Below, piece by piece: positions 7,399 to 15,185 of a DNA stretch of 15,185 nucleotides. Position numbers and translations under genes: made by a program. The stretch spans positions 1 through 15,185 of the forward strand of contig JAQIWT010000779.1 of NCBI GenBank assembly GCA_034696485.1, in the 5' to 3' direction. Source of the stretch: Isohypsibius dastychi (taxonomy: Eukaryota; Tardigrada; Eutardigrada; Parachela; Isohypsibiidae). How positions within the stretch are numbered: position 1 is the stretch's first letter; the number at the start of each line of letters is the position of its first letter. Under the pieces are notes generated by a model. That model was not told the origin of the DNA, made no database searches, and was given only the letters and a program-made list of their open reading frames with translations.

Positions 7399-10300
7399 GT
7401 AAGAAAGTTTGCGCAGCATGATCCAGTGCTGGAGTGTAATGCAACTCAGTTTTAACAACTTGACGTGCTTGGTTTTTTCATCGTCGTTCAAATATTTCTT
7501 TTCCAGGAATCGTTCAGAGAAATGAACATCGACAGATGGTTAGGATTCAGCTTTCTCGATTCGCCAGAAATTCCCCATTAACAGACGAGAGTGAGGCGTA
7601 CGTGGAAGCAGTAAGAGAAATCTATCGTCCCATCAGTGTCATGAGGTCTGAATCTGATCTCGGAAACCCGTGTCAAAGAATGAATATGGAAATTCTGACA
7701 TCTCTACAGGTAAGCCAGATCAACTGAACCTGTGCCGTTTAGGGTGTCACCAAACCCTGTCATGATACGCTTCAATCACATGAAGGTAAAATGGATACCC
7801 AAAAATCCAGAAGCACACCCTCAATGTCAATCTTTGCAATCCAGATGTCTGCCTTGTTGATATGTTACCTTGAGATGATAAACCTTCAAGACAGGTCAGA
7901 CAGCAGGCTGACAAGTGTCTTCTATAATAACCCAGAACTGCCGGCATCCAGCCCAGCGTGCCTATTATTGAATTGATCAGGAAGCTCTATCAGTATCTCA
8001 AATTTTGAATGTTGCATCAGAATAATTTTTCTCAGTGTTTGTTACCGAACATGTCCTAATATTGAACGTGAGTAGCCACAATATAGTACTTGGTGGAAAC
8101 AACGAGACAAAACGAAAGCAAGTACAACCCGATGTTGATCCGATCCTTGGATGATCAAGAGGGACATATGTCCGCCAGCCGATGAAATGTTGTTTACACT
8201 GAAATAAAAGTGCTTAAGAAACTTGGAACATACAGACATTGTTAGAGCGAGACGCTCTGTGCTCGGTATGAATAACGCCCCTTGTTGCCGAAATCAGCAA
8301 GTGCTGACCGGGCGGGTGAAACAGGAAAAGACATGCAATCGTTTTGCGAGGTGGAATACAAAATCTGGAATTCTGGAGTTTTTCTGACTCAAGGTTCTTC
8401 TATGTCTATGTCTTCAAGTGTTTCTAACATTGTTTGTTGTTTGTTTTGAAAAAATGTTACCAAAAGTACTATTTCAGCAGCTCATCAAGCAGCGCATGAA
8501 ACACTACCTGAAGCAAACTGACTCGTTGGTTGAGTCATAAATGTACCAAAGAATTTCTGTTAAGGTTAGAACAAGGAAACCTGTGTTTTTTGAGTGATGG
8601 GCTCTTTTTTTAGAATCACAATACTGTCATCAAACGGGCTGAAGATGATACCCGTAAGATGTCGCGGTTTCTTGGAATGGAGTTGAGTTGTCGTTCGAAG
8701 GCGGGTCGCCTCTCAAGGAGTATTATTGAGCAAATTTGGCAATACTCGTATCCAAATATAAGTATCACTGAGAGCAAAAATGGCCTCCCGAGTCCATTCA
8801 ATAATATTATACAGCAGGTATTTCAACTCAACGAATGATCTCAAACAAACTCACCATTCTTTCGCAGAAATGGATGAACCAACCCGAGAATCCCTGGTCT
8901 TTATTCAATCAAACAAACAGCGTCAGAGGTGACCCCATGGAATTGATTGTTAATATCCTGCTCGAATGTGCACAAAATAATAACGCCAATGAATCACTGG
9001 TTTCTGAACTTCTACGCGACCCGGATCAGCCAGCCTTGGAACCATCTCCTCTCAGACATTCAGGTATGAATTTGCCTCACAACACTATATCCATTATACA
9101 TTAGAAGCTCTTTGAATCGGTGGCCCTGTTGAATAAAAGGCTTTCGGGGGAAGAGTATAAAAAAATCGATTTTTTGGTCCGTCCTTATGATTGTTTGTTT
9201 GTTCCACGATGTTATCGTGATCGATTCCACCTACTTACTTTGTTTAGGTAAGAAAAAGAGCCTGAAGTTGTAAGGGCACTAGGTGGCAGTCAAATGGCAC
9301 TGACAAAGTCCATCAGGTCGACGTGGTTAATTTGGTTTTTGCCCCACCATACATTTGGGATGATAATAATGTTTTACTACGTTATTCGATGTGAAAAAAA
9401 CTGATCCATCACAAGTATCAGATGTACTGTTTTAGAACAATTGATATCAGAGAATTCTACACCCCAGCCCACAGTGGCGGATCACTAGGTGCGTCAATTC
9501 AAGAATCACTAAGGTATTTGGGGCCGTTAGTTCTCCTGGTTCTTCATTCAATTTAAATAAGTCTCAAAATTCACACCGCCGTCCAAATTGCCTGGAGTTT
9601 TCTGGATTGGTTTATTGATATTCACCCACTGGTCATAAACAGTAACAAACTCTTTTTCTGGATCTTAAGTAACCTTTACGCTAATGTTTTGACCTGAGGC
9701 ACTTCCAACTCTACCCAGGAATGTGTTTGTGGCTGTTTCCCTCCCTTTTTGACTCTCAACCGGCGATCTACGTAATATGCTTTCTTTTCTCAGGCGCTAC
9801 AAGAAAACAAAGCAAACCAGCCGTGATTGAGCGGTCAAAAACTTCACGCACTTCTGTGAATAATGAAGCTGAAGTCTTCCAGTTCATGTGCAACGATATC
9901 ATCACCGTAAGAGTCTATCGACGACTACCGACCGCTCACGGAGATGATTTGCATCCTGTCTTTTTCTTCACTCCGCTGTTCGCAGTCGAGCGCGATTCTG
10001 GGCTGATACACAAGGACGCGTTCGGAAACCGTCTGCTCCATTTCGAGGTCTCACTCTACGACGATTGGTATCGGACGTGTGCTTATCATGAACTCAACAA
10101 GCATTTGGTGTCACTTGGTCAGGCATTCGTACCAGACAGCTCACTGCAGATGATTCCATTGGAATCCTTGAGGATCGAGTTCACTCGAGAAGCGGTGACC
10201 AGATTCAGCAGAACTGACAGCTGGCAACCCCTGTCAATGGCAGACAGGGTTGGCTTCGATCTTTACTGCTTGAATGAAACAGTATGTGAGAATCAAAAGA

Positions 10301-10857
10301 TACTACTACATGACGCACCGGCTGATTTCGTCAAGCAGTTCCTTCTCAAAGTCAGTCTGTTCACGAGTTCACGACATGGAGATGTTGAACTGAGCTTGCA
10401 TACTCGTCTGATCCATTTCGAACCGAGAAACTGCATTATGTGCCCAAATGACCATATCCGCATTTTGTCCGAAGAGATGAGCGCCTTAGAGCTGCGAGCT
10501 GCAGCTTTGAAGAAACAGCAGGATAATCAGGTTCTTGATATGAATCAATTGATCGACCATCCCTTGAGTAGACCTATGCAGCTGATTGCTGCATTTGTTC
10601 GCGGTAACGGTATAACGGCTAAGGACGACGCAGAGAAGAAATTAAAAGAAACCATGATCAACACTCGAAGTAAAAACTGGGGACTGTTACTGAGATACGC
10701 CTTTGGTCTTGATGGAAATCCAACGTTTCTACAAGAATTGCATCATATATTCAGCGAAATGGCCAAATTACGAAGTTATGGAATTTGCAACCGCACCGAA
10801 AACCCAGCAGAAAATGGCACATTCAAACGCATTGCCTCGCGTCTGCAAATCGCATGA
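7129..10857 (+). CDS. Gene 2: multi-exon gene for an unnamed two-part-module protein
   Basis: Proposed exons are 7129-7398, 7507-7709, 8614-8817, 8868-9063, 9248-9269, 9436-9488 and 9794-10857. All bounding introns are GT-AG and the phases run 1, 1, 0, 0, 1, 2, 1 to the TAA-less end at TGA 10855-10857. A start exon at 6793 is possible. The product would have an acidic Ser/Asn/Glu-rich N-terminal region, a region made of two similar exons, a short linker from the microexon and small exon, and a C-terminal part shared with gene 1. No signal peptide or membrane helix is seen, suggesting an intracellular protein; that is inference. Gene 1 lies directly upstream on the same strand, so the pair probably arose by tandem duplication. 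The family and function are not recognised. Confidence 0.7.
7507..7709 (+). CDS. Gene 2 exon, first of a similar exon pair
   Basis: Between acceptor CTTTTCCAG and donor CTACAG/GTAAGC, 203 bases, entering after codon base 1 and leaving at a codon boundary. It contains MVRIQLSRFARNS, then YVEAVREIYRPISVM and a closing MEILTSLQ. The pattern (basic start, helix with I-Y, IS, a Gly-x-P turn, helix ending in Gln) resembles the exon at 8614-8817, which also ends at a codon boundary after glutamine. The intron before it is only 108 bases. Confidence 0.65.
8478..8540 (+). CDS. Gene 2: possible alternative last exon or dead duplicate
   Basis: After the acceptor CTATTTCAG, the frame that continues the 7507-7709 exon reads QLIKQRMKHYLKQTDSLVES and stops at TAA 8538-8540. 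Its position, following the first of the paired exons, parallels that of 8868-9063 after the second. No good donor precedes the stop (GTTGAG at 8529 is weak). It could give a short isoform, act as a stop-containing regulatory exon, or be a decayed duplicate. The acceptor has the tandem form CAGCAG, so it may be used in two ways one codon apart. Confidence 0.35.
   Translation, partial: QLIKQRMKHYLKQTDSLVES
8614..8817 (+). CDS. Gene 2 exon, second of a similar exon pair
   Basis: The acceptor GGCTCTTTTTTTAG has a clear pyrimidine tract; the donor CAGCAG/GTATTT is moderate. It is 204 bases, exactly 68 codons, with codon-boundary introns on both sides. It reads TRKMSRFLGMELSC, then RSIIEQIWQYSYPNISITES and ends NNIIQQ. 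It fits directly onto the end of exon 7507-7709 as well as onto 8868. Confidence 0.65.
8868..9063 (+). CDS. Gene 2 exon
   Basis: Separated from the previous exon by a 50-base intron with acceptor CATTCTTTCGCAG. It is 196 bases and ends CATTCAG/GTATGA after the first codon base. It reads KWMNQPENPWSLFNQTN, then MELIVNILLECAQNNNANES and a Pro-rich end (DQPALEPSPLRHS). The middle looks helical. The frame runs on for 14 codons past the donor, so reading through would give a truncated product. Confidence 0.65.
9248..9269 (+). CDS. Gene 2: 22-base microexon
   Basis: Flanked by a strong acceptor (ACTTACTTTGTTTAG) and a strong donor (GTAAGG). It is 22 bases, enters after codon base 1 and leaves after base 2, so it is the piece that makes 8868-9063 and 9436-9488 compatible. 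It contributes a Lys-rich linker (KKKSLK). Evidence is splice-site strength and phase only. Confidence 0.45.
9436..9488 (+). CDS. Gene 2: small exon
   Basis: Between acceptor TGTACTGTTTTAG and donor CTAG/GTGCGT, 53 bases, reading TIDIREFYTPAHSGGSL when entered after codon base 2; it leaves after base 1, matching the last exon. In the other frames it contains a stop. It resembles the gene 1 candidate at 4219-4274 in phase, length and ending. Confidence 0.45.
9489..9793 (+). other. Last intron of gene 2
   Basis: 305 bases from GTGCGT to TTTTCTCAG. No open frame or strong repeat is visible. Confidence 0.5.
9794..10857 (+). CDS. Gene 2, last coding exon; paralogue of gene 1
   Basis: The frame opens at 9721, but the acceptor CTTTCTTTTCTCAG places the exon start at 9794, in the phase used by gene 1 at 5511. 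It ends at TGA 10855-10857. After a Ser/Lys-rich lead, the first part (about 9871-10182) carries ITVRVYRRL, FFFTPLFAVERD, LLHFEVSLYD, a CAYHELNKHLVSLG helix and the motif LQMIPLESLRIEF. The second part (about 10225-10371) has VGFDLYCLNETVC and FVKQFLLKVSLFTSS. Both align in order with gene 1. The remaining 160 residues are probably helical (EEMSALELRAAALKKQQ) with a later LLLRYAFGLDG segment and have no counterpart in gene 1. The architecture vaguely recalls uncharacterised invertebrate predicted proteins, but I cannot name a family. Confidence 0.85.
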
Positions 10858-11181
10858 AGTAAGATACTGTACGTACTGGGAATCTTCCTGTAAAAGGAAT
10901 GATTTCTGGATGAACTTACAGATGAAATTATCAAAGTTTCGCCAGCATCAATCGTAATATAACTGTTTTTGTCCGGTTTTGTGCTTTTTATGTTCAAATC
11001 TCAAAAACGGCTTGTCATAAAATTTATGTTTTGATGGGTAACGTTCAAAGCCTGAATAAGTGTCAATTGACTGTCTGTCAACTAATAAAAAAATTGTCAG
11101 CTGATAGCTCCGCAAATGGTCAATTATTTAAAAAATTCAATAAAATATAAGAAGTATTGGGATATCTTTTTTTCGCTTAAC
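10858..11181 (+). other. 3' flank of gene 2 with a polyadenylation signal
   Basis: AATAAA at 11084-11089 lies 227 bases after the gene 2 stop and is the first canonical signal there, so the transcript probably ends shortly after it. No gene is seen in the rest. Confidence 0.5.
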
Positions 11182-11669
11182 GCCGTATATTTCACTCTCA
11201 TCAGTTACCTCACGACATATCATACCATCCGTCTTCTCGTACCTGATGCCTTTGATAACACCGACTTCTCGTTTTCCCGACGAGTTGTGAACCCGTTTGT
11301 TCATTCCCCTAATATCGCCCTAACCGACATTTTGGATTCATGAAATATCACATTCTTGACGCAGCAGAAAAGAATGATGGGAGTCAAGCCCAGAAGCTCA
11401 ACGAAGCATTGTTAGCAACGACAAAGATACTGAATCAAAACAATTTACAAGATATTCTGGTGAAACGGATCTAAAACGTGAAATTATATAGGTTCCATGT
11501 ACCGACTTTAACCTCGTCTTTGCAAATCGTAAATTGCAAATTGCTTAAAAATTGATCATCGATAATGTTGTTCAATTTATCCCAAGCCAGCGCGGAGGAG
11601 AAATCGCAGTACATGCCCATTTTATGTACAATCTGAGTTCATATGCGTGAAATAACCATTCAGTCGGCT
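11182..11669. repeat. Duplicated half-kilobase segment, copy A
   Basis: Matches 12755-13192 in the same orientation at roughly 80 percent by eye. Conserved blocks include GTACCTGATGC, ATCGCCCTAACCGACATTT, TGATGGGAGTCAAGCCCAGA, GCATTGTTAGCAAC and CCCAAGCCAGCGCGGAG. Copy A has about 45 extra bases near 11430-11475. Frames in the two copies differ, so it is probably a non-coding repeat. Confidence 0.8.
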
Positions 11670-11948
11670 CGATTAGGGCTTGGCAGAATACGATCCGTAC
11701 TCACATTTTCAGGAGTCCGTACTCATATTAAAATGAGTCGATTCTAACTTCCAAAATGAACATGGATTCATTTCAGTTAACGGAAACCAAGTCTGGATAT
11801 CACCACAACGCAATTGTTGGTTGGTAGTTGTTACCGTGGGCCCATCTCACTGTGATCACCCACGTTTATCACCGTTCGCAGATATAAACGAGTCGAAGAT
11901 TATATAGCCAAAATATAACCTGATGAAATAACGTAGGTACATAAAGTT

Positions 11949-12070
11949 AATGACAGTACAAGACGTTACTGCTAGTACAAGAAAGCACTTTCGGTACAAG
12001 AAAGTACCGCCGGTACAAAAAAGTACTGCCAGTACAAGACGTTACTGCTGGTACCAGGCGTTACTGCCTT
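11949..12070. repeat. 19-base minisatellite, diverged array
   Basis: Six 19-base units (11949-12062) plus a partial one, close to ACTGCCGGTACAAGAAAGT with several substitutions per unit. Some units end GACGTT instead of GAAAGT, forming a sub-family not found in the second array. Confidence 0.85.
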
Positions 12071-12504
12071 AAACCATATAAGCCTTAGACATACAAATAC
12101 CTACCCTACGGCTCTGCGAGCAGAAACAATGCCTCATTGCGATGAGTCGCGAGCCTTCTTCTACAGATATGTCGACGCAGCCTATATGTTGCGCCATCGC
12201 GTGGCAGAACAGGAGTCACGCACCGCATGGGTTCAAACTACTAAAACAATTTGTTCCTCGAATTTTTGAGAATCGCCGGGGCAAAATTGAGCTTCTGAAC
12301 CAATTTCAGAAAAAAGAAGATATTTCCCTCTATGATTTAGGCGGAAAGTGAACCAGATTGGATAGTTGCATTTTCGCAGCATTCAATAATCTGGAAACTC
12401 CCGTATAAATTACAGTTTCTTCCAGCTTGGGGGCGGGACACTGAAGTCACCTCCCGTTTAGCATGGTTATTGGAGGTATCATTAATGTGTATGGTTTCAG
12501 CATC
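12071..12504. other. Spacer between the two minisatellite arrays
   Basis: Between about 12083 and 12351 several frames on both strands are open at once, including a plus-strand one ending VPRIFENRRGKIELLNQFQK and a minus-strand one starting MAQHIGCVDISVEEGSRL. None is bounded by convincing splice sites, so no gene is called. It may be a worn transposon interior. Confidence 0.3.
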
Positions 12505-12675
12505 ATTGCCGGTGCAAAAAAGCACTGCCGGTACAAGAAAGTACTGCCGGTACAAGAAAGCACTGCCGGTACAAGAAAGTACTGCCGGTACAAGAAAGCA
12601 CTGCCGGTACAAGAAAGTACTGCCGGTACAAGGAAGCACTGCTGGTACAAGAAAGTACGGCCGGTACAAGAAATT
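12505..12675. repeat. 19-base minisatellite, homogeneous array with 38-base period
   Basis: Nine 19-base units of ACTGCCGGTACAAGAAAGY. The last base alternates C, T, C, T, C, T, C, T over the first eight units, so the recent unit of expansion was probably a 38-base pair of repeats. Open frames through the array on either strand are by-products of the repeat and are not genes. Confidence 0.9.
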
Positions 12676-12754
12676 ACTGCCAGCTTACCTGGAGTAAGAA
12701 CAACGACTACCTCATAGGTATTACCTCGCCATTCCGTAATCGAAATTTCAACCA

Positions 12755-13192
12755 CCGACATTTCGCCTCCGTCACTTCGCCCTTACGACATACCATAACA
12801 CCCGCCTTTTCGTACCTGATGCTCTGCATATCACCAACGACTCGTTCTTCCGACGAGTCGTAAACCAGTTTTTTCATTCCCCGAATAATCGCCCTAACCG
12901 ACATTTCGGATTCATGAAATATCATATTCTCAACGAAGCAGAAAGATTGATGGGAGTCAAGCCCAGAAAGTCAACAAAGCATTGTTAGCAACCAAGATAG
13001 CAAGATATTATACAGATTCCATGTACCGGCATGATTCTCGTCTTTGCGAATTGTGAATTAGGAATTGTTTGGAAATTGATCATTTATAATGTTGTCAAAT
13101 TAAACCCAAGCCAGCGCGGAGAAGAAATCGCAGTTCATGCCAATTTTACGTACAATTTACGTTTAAATGCGAAGAATAATCATTCAGTCGGC
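12755..13192. repeat. Duplicated half-kilobase segment, copy B
   Basis: Counterpart of 11182-11669. The match ends abruptly after CATTCAGTCGGC in both. Here the segment lies to the right of a minisatellite array, whereas copy A lies to the left of one, so a plain tandem duplication does not explain the order. A 72-codon minus-strand frame over its left end (12707-12925) is not preserved in copy A. Confidence 0.8.
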
Positions 13193-13535
13193 ATGAATTT
13201 GATTAAGATGAGCTCATTGAATAGACTTGTATTGTCTTCTCTACAAATCGCTCGTGATGGAATCGTGTTTGTCTGATCTCTTCGTCTCGCTCACAGCTGG
13301 ACATTTCCACAGCTGGGCAGCGCGAATCCCCAGCTGACCTACCGGCCAGACAGAAAAATGAGACCGCACTTCCATACTCTCAGTGGCCACTGGTGATTTA
13401 AATCACCAGACATGATCGAAGTCAATAAACTCAAAAGTTTTTCAATCAGTTATCTCCAACTGATTTTACATCCCAGATTTCATTGTTGATGAAACTAACA
13501 TAATTCTAAGATTTGTTCATTGAATTATTGTCTAA
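13193..13535. other. Stretch without a gene; contains palindromes
   Basis: No coding frame is supported. CAGCTG occurs near 13296 and 13309, with a related CAGCTGAC near 13332, followed by the palindromes at 13381-13409. Confidence 0.4.
13381..13409. repeat. Two overlapping perfect palindromes
   Basis: CAGTGGCCACTG (13381-13392, 12 bases) overlaps CTGGTGATTTAAATCACCAG (13390-13409, 20 bases) by three bases. Both are perfect without a spacer. They could be binding sites for a dimeric protein or the scar of a repeat. Confidence 0.75.
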
Positions 13536-13627
13536 TTATGGATCGTGGAACCCAATCTCATTGGATGCCACTTTTCGATTTATTTTTTCAACTTTGAAAT
13601 CGACGCTAAGAAACTTTGTAAAATTAC

Positions 13628-14705
13628 CTAGCGTTAGTACAAAAGTTGGTTTTACGGAATCCGAAATCAGAAATGCCCTGGGATTGAAATGACGGTGTGC
13701 CTCCCTAAAGTCTGGCAAAGTCCATGAAGACACGCATTGTTGTATCATAGTCCAAAGGAGCGAATGAGAGCAGGGTTGGGAAGTTGATCCGATCCTTCAC
13801 TTCAGATTTCACAGTGGTCCTAAACAGCTCATGTGGATTATAGCCAACAACATTACGCTCGCATGAGATTACAACCGGCCTGTTTCAGTGCGTTTTGAAT
13901 TTACGCTTAATGCATGTCTGTGCAGAAGACAATAATGCCTACAAAAAAGTGCGTAGCCTACACAGAAATGACCAATGTGTTTCACTCTAAAACAAAACGG
14001 AAAAAATGATGGCACAGAGTTGAAATCGTAAACTATGGTTGCCATACCTTTGGCGATCCTTCTAAGTTCAATATATACTTCGCAACCTGAGTTAAAATGA
14101 TACCGGGCCAACATATGATTTTCTTCTGCAGTAGCACTGACACAGTCACTTCGAGTACTGAGTGGCTTATTTGGATTGTATATTTGGTTATACCTGCCTT
14201 GACAGTGACAAGCAAGCTTTTTTTCCCACTTTGTATAGTAAAAGTTGTAGTTGAGATCGAGATTGCTTATCAAGTCGGTGCAATCAAGAATACAAGCCGT
14301 ACGCGCCCCTTCGGGCCGCGAGTACGTGGTTTTTAATAATGAAAATATAAAGTTTTCTTCCAAAATGAAGATTCTGAAGTTGAAGTTGGAATTCGCTCAA
14401 AACGATATGATGGGTTCAAAGTTTTCAAACAGACGCGGTGACTTGACTGATGAAACGTGGACTTCAACAAATCTCAGGTTAGGAATGACTGAAATCTGGA
14501 ATATCTTACGAGAACTGGGCACAGGTCAGAGTAAAAGTTTCTAGTTTCGTTCAAGTTTGGTACTTGATTGGCTTGATAAGCAACGGCCACTGTTTATTCA
14601 ACCGAGAAAACCTCCGGACCAAGCCAGTGCAGTTTGTGCAAGCTTGGTTCGAAAAGCGAATCGGTCAGCAAAATCAGAAAGTTCACAAAATTCTGCTACC
14701 GCGAT
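13628..14705 (-). pseudogene. Broken or partly traced minus-strand gene
   Basis: Read on the minus strand, several segments look coding. 14705-14601, after acceptor TAATTACTTTTCAG, contains AEFCELSDFADRFAFRTKLA and then meets TGA 14598-14600. 14488-14400, after acceptor CCAGATTTCAG, contains LRFVEVHVSSVKSPRLFENF, is interrupted by an in-frame TGA at 14397-14399, and continues in the same frame to 14048, ending YIELRRIAK at a GTATGG donor. 13884-13705 contains NVVGYNPHELFRTTVKSEVK and FPTLLSFAPLDYDTTM before TAG 13705-13707. The sequence then seems to continue in another frame (DFREAHRHFNPRAFLISDSV) to a GTAATT donor at 13627. The in-frame stop and the frame change suggest a pseudogene; missed introns are the alternative. 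No family recognised. Plus-strand frames here are antisense shadows. Confidence 0.4.
14299..14325. repeat. GC-rich imperfect hairpin with a TTCG loop
   Basis: GTAC at both ends, then partly paired GC-rich arms closing on C(TTCG)G. The core is the near-exact reverse complement of the GC-rich island at 2197-2217. It lies within the minus-strand pseudogene frame (YSRPEGARTAC), so it may be an insertion there or a coincidental GC-rich codon run. Confidence 0.45.
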
Positions 14706-14973
14706 CTGAAAAGTAATTATCGTTGATGTAATCTTTTGTTGAGAAAGTCCAGGTTGCCTTGACTACTTAATCAAGCTGAAACTCTGAAGGTTACATAACC
14801 TCCAGGCATGACAGTGGTTTTCCTACTCGGTTCTAGATCATTTACATGAAACAAAGGTACTTGGGATGCGATTGGAGAGAATTGGAATGGTCATCGAAGT
14901 CTATATCCGCAGAGTTCGAAGGTGCTAACATTTCAGACGATGTTCTGGGCTTACACAATACCATGCAAAAAAA

Positions 14974-15123
14974 TTATTCAAAAATTGTTGATTTATAAAT
15001 TTTGTTGCAGTTTTCGCAATTGTCATTTGGCAATGGTGGTTGAAACTTTTCGAATTCTTTTTGCACCTGTTTTTCTCTGAGCAGAGATCTCCATTCATTT
15101 GTGATGGCAGAACGTGACTTCAA
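14974..15123 (-). CDS. Possible last exon of a minus-strand gene entering from the right
   Basis: An open minus-strand frame from 15123 to TAA at 14974-14976 encodes 49 residues, hydrophilic and gene-like: NEWRSLLREKQVQKEFEKF followed by NDNCENCNK, whose CxxC could bind zinc. A possible donor (AAACAG/GTGCAA) lies within it. The 5' part would be outside the window. It has no ATG near its start and may belong with the broken gene at 13628-14705. No family recognised; a Phe/Leu-rich plus-strand frame over the same bases is the likely shadow. Confidence 0.3.
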   Translation of the reverse strand: MKSRSAITNEWRSLLREKQVQKEFEKFQPPLPNDNCENCNKIYKSTIFE

Positions 15124-15185
15124 CTATTGTTCACTTCAGCATTCGTCGTTCCACGGCTATTTTCCGTCTTCAAAATACGGTATAA

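Noticed and set aside
7747-7947. Minus-strand frame with LGYYRRHLSA, recalling the LxGYYRRF motif of retroelement polymerases
   Set aside because: Only these few residues match; no neighbouring reverse transcriptase or RNase H motifs occur, and the stretch lies in an intron of gene 2.
9721-9793. Start of gene 2's last frame at the ATG at 9721
   Set aside because: The stretch is hydrophobic and pyrimidine-rich and ends in a strong acceptor; the paralogous exon in gene 1 is spliced in the same phase, so these bases are intron.
12463-12761. Long repetitive open frames on both strands reading YRYKK- or LVPAVL-type repeats
   Set aside because: A 19-base repeat with no stop in it is open in several frames automatically; these are products of the minisatellite.
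14552-14716. Plus-strand frame with a homeodomain-like stretch (FVQAWFEKRIGQQN)
   Set aside because: The key Asn and Arg of the recognition helix are missing, and the minus strand over the same bases has a strong acceptor and a more gene-like frame, so this is probably an antisense shadow.
14837-15117. Plus-strand spliced candidate 14837-14921 plus 15011-15117 with a hydrophobic, membrane-like end
   Set aside because: The phases fit, but the hydrophobic stretch is the antisense of a charged, more gene-like minus-strand frame at 14974-15123.
1-15185. tRNA genes, CRISPR arrays, bacterial operons
   Set aside because: Looked for tRNA B-box-like sequence and regularly spaced repeats with unique spacers; none were found, and the splice structure argues against a prokaryote.

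Overview
The window looks like nuclear DNA of an animal, most likely an invertebrate. Coding segments are short and are separated by GT-AG introns of about 50 to 900 bases whose phases join up. I see no bacterial ribosome sites or operons. Base composition is AT-leaning, and the gene-poor stretches carry minisatellites, inverted-repeat elements and old duplicated segments. I could not place the species, and all calls come from reading the sequence by eye.

Centre (about 3.3-10.9 kb): two plus-strand genes in tandem, here called gene 1 and gene 2. The last coding exon of gene 1 (5511-6304) and of gene 2 (9794-10857) encode related proteins of a family I cannot name. Both carry the same two-part pattern: a beta-rich part ending in a 'I-Q-P/M-(I)-P/A..SL-R-L/I-E' motif, then a shorter 'P...F-x-L-x-C' part. 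In both, the exon starts after the first base of a codon. Upstream, gene 2 can be traced through seven coding segments from 7129, including a 22-base microexon, and the chosen joins keep one open frame. Gene 2 also holds what looks like a duplicated exon pair (7507-7709 and 8614-8817) with a short stop-containing segment between them. The 5' part of gene 1 is not resolved; I give candidate exons.

Around gene 1, an 82-base sequence occurs before (5384-5465) and after (6500-6581) the last exon as a direct repeat with six differences.

Left arm (1-3.3 kb): possible decayed minus-strand coding sequence (about 434-886), an inverted-repeat element of about 0.8 kb (1303-2120), hairpins, and otherwise unexplained sequence up to the probable gene 1 upstream region.

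Right arm (11-15.2 kb): a half-kilobase segment present twice (11182-11669 and 12755-13192), two arrays of the same 19-base minisatellite between the copies (11949-12070 and 12505-12675), overlapping perfect palindromes (13381-13409), and minus-strand coding remnants (13628-14705 and 14974-15123) broken by stops and frame changes, probably a pseudogene.

Nothing can be matched to a known pathway. The best candidate for something undescribed is the tandem gene pair with its unnamed module, microexon, duplicated exons and flanking 82-base repeats.
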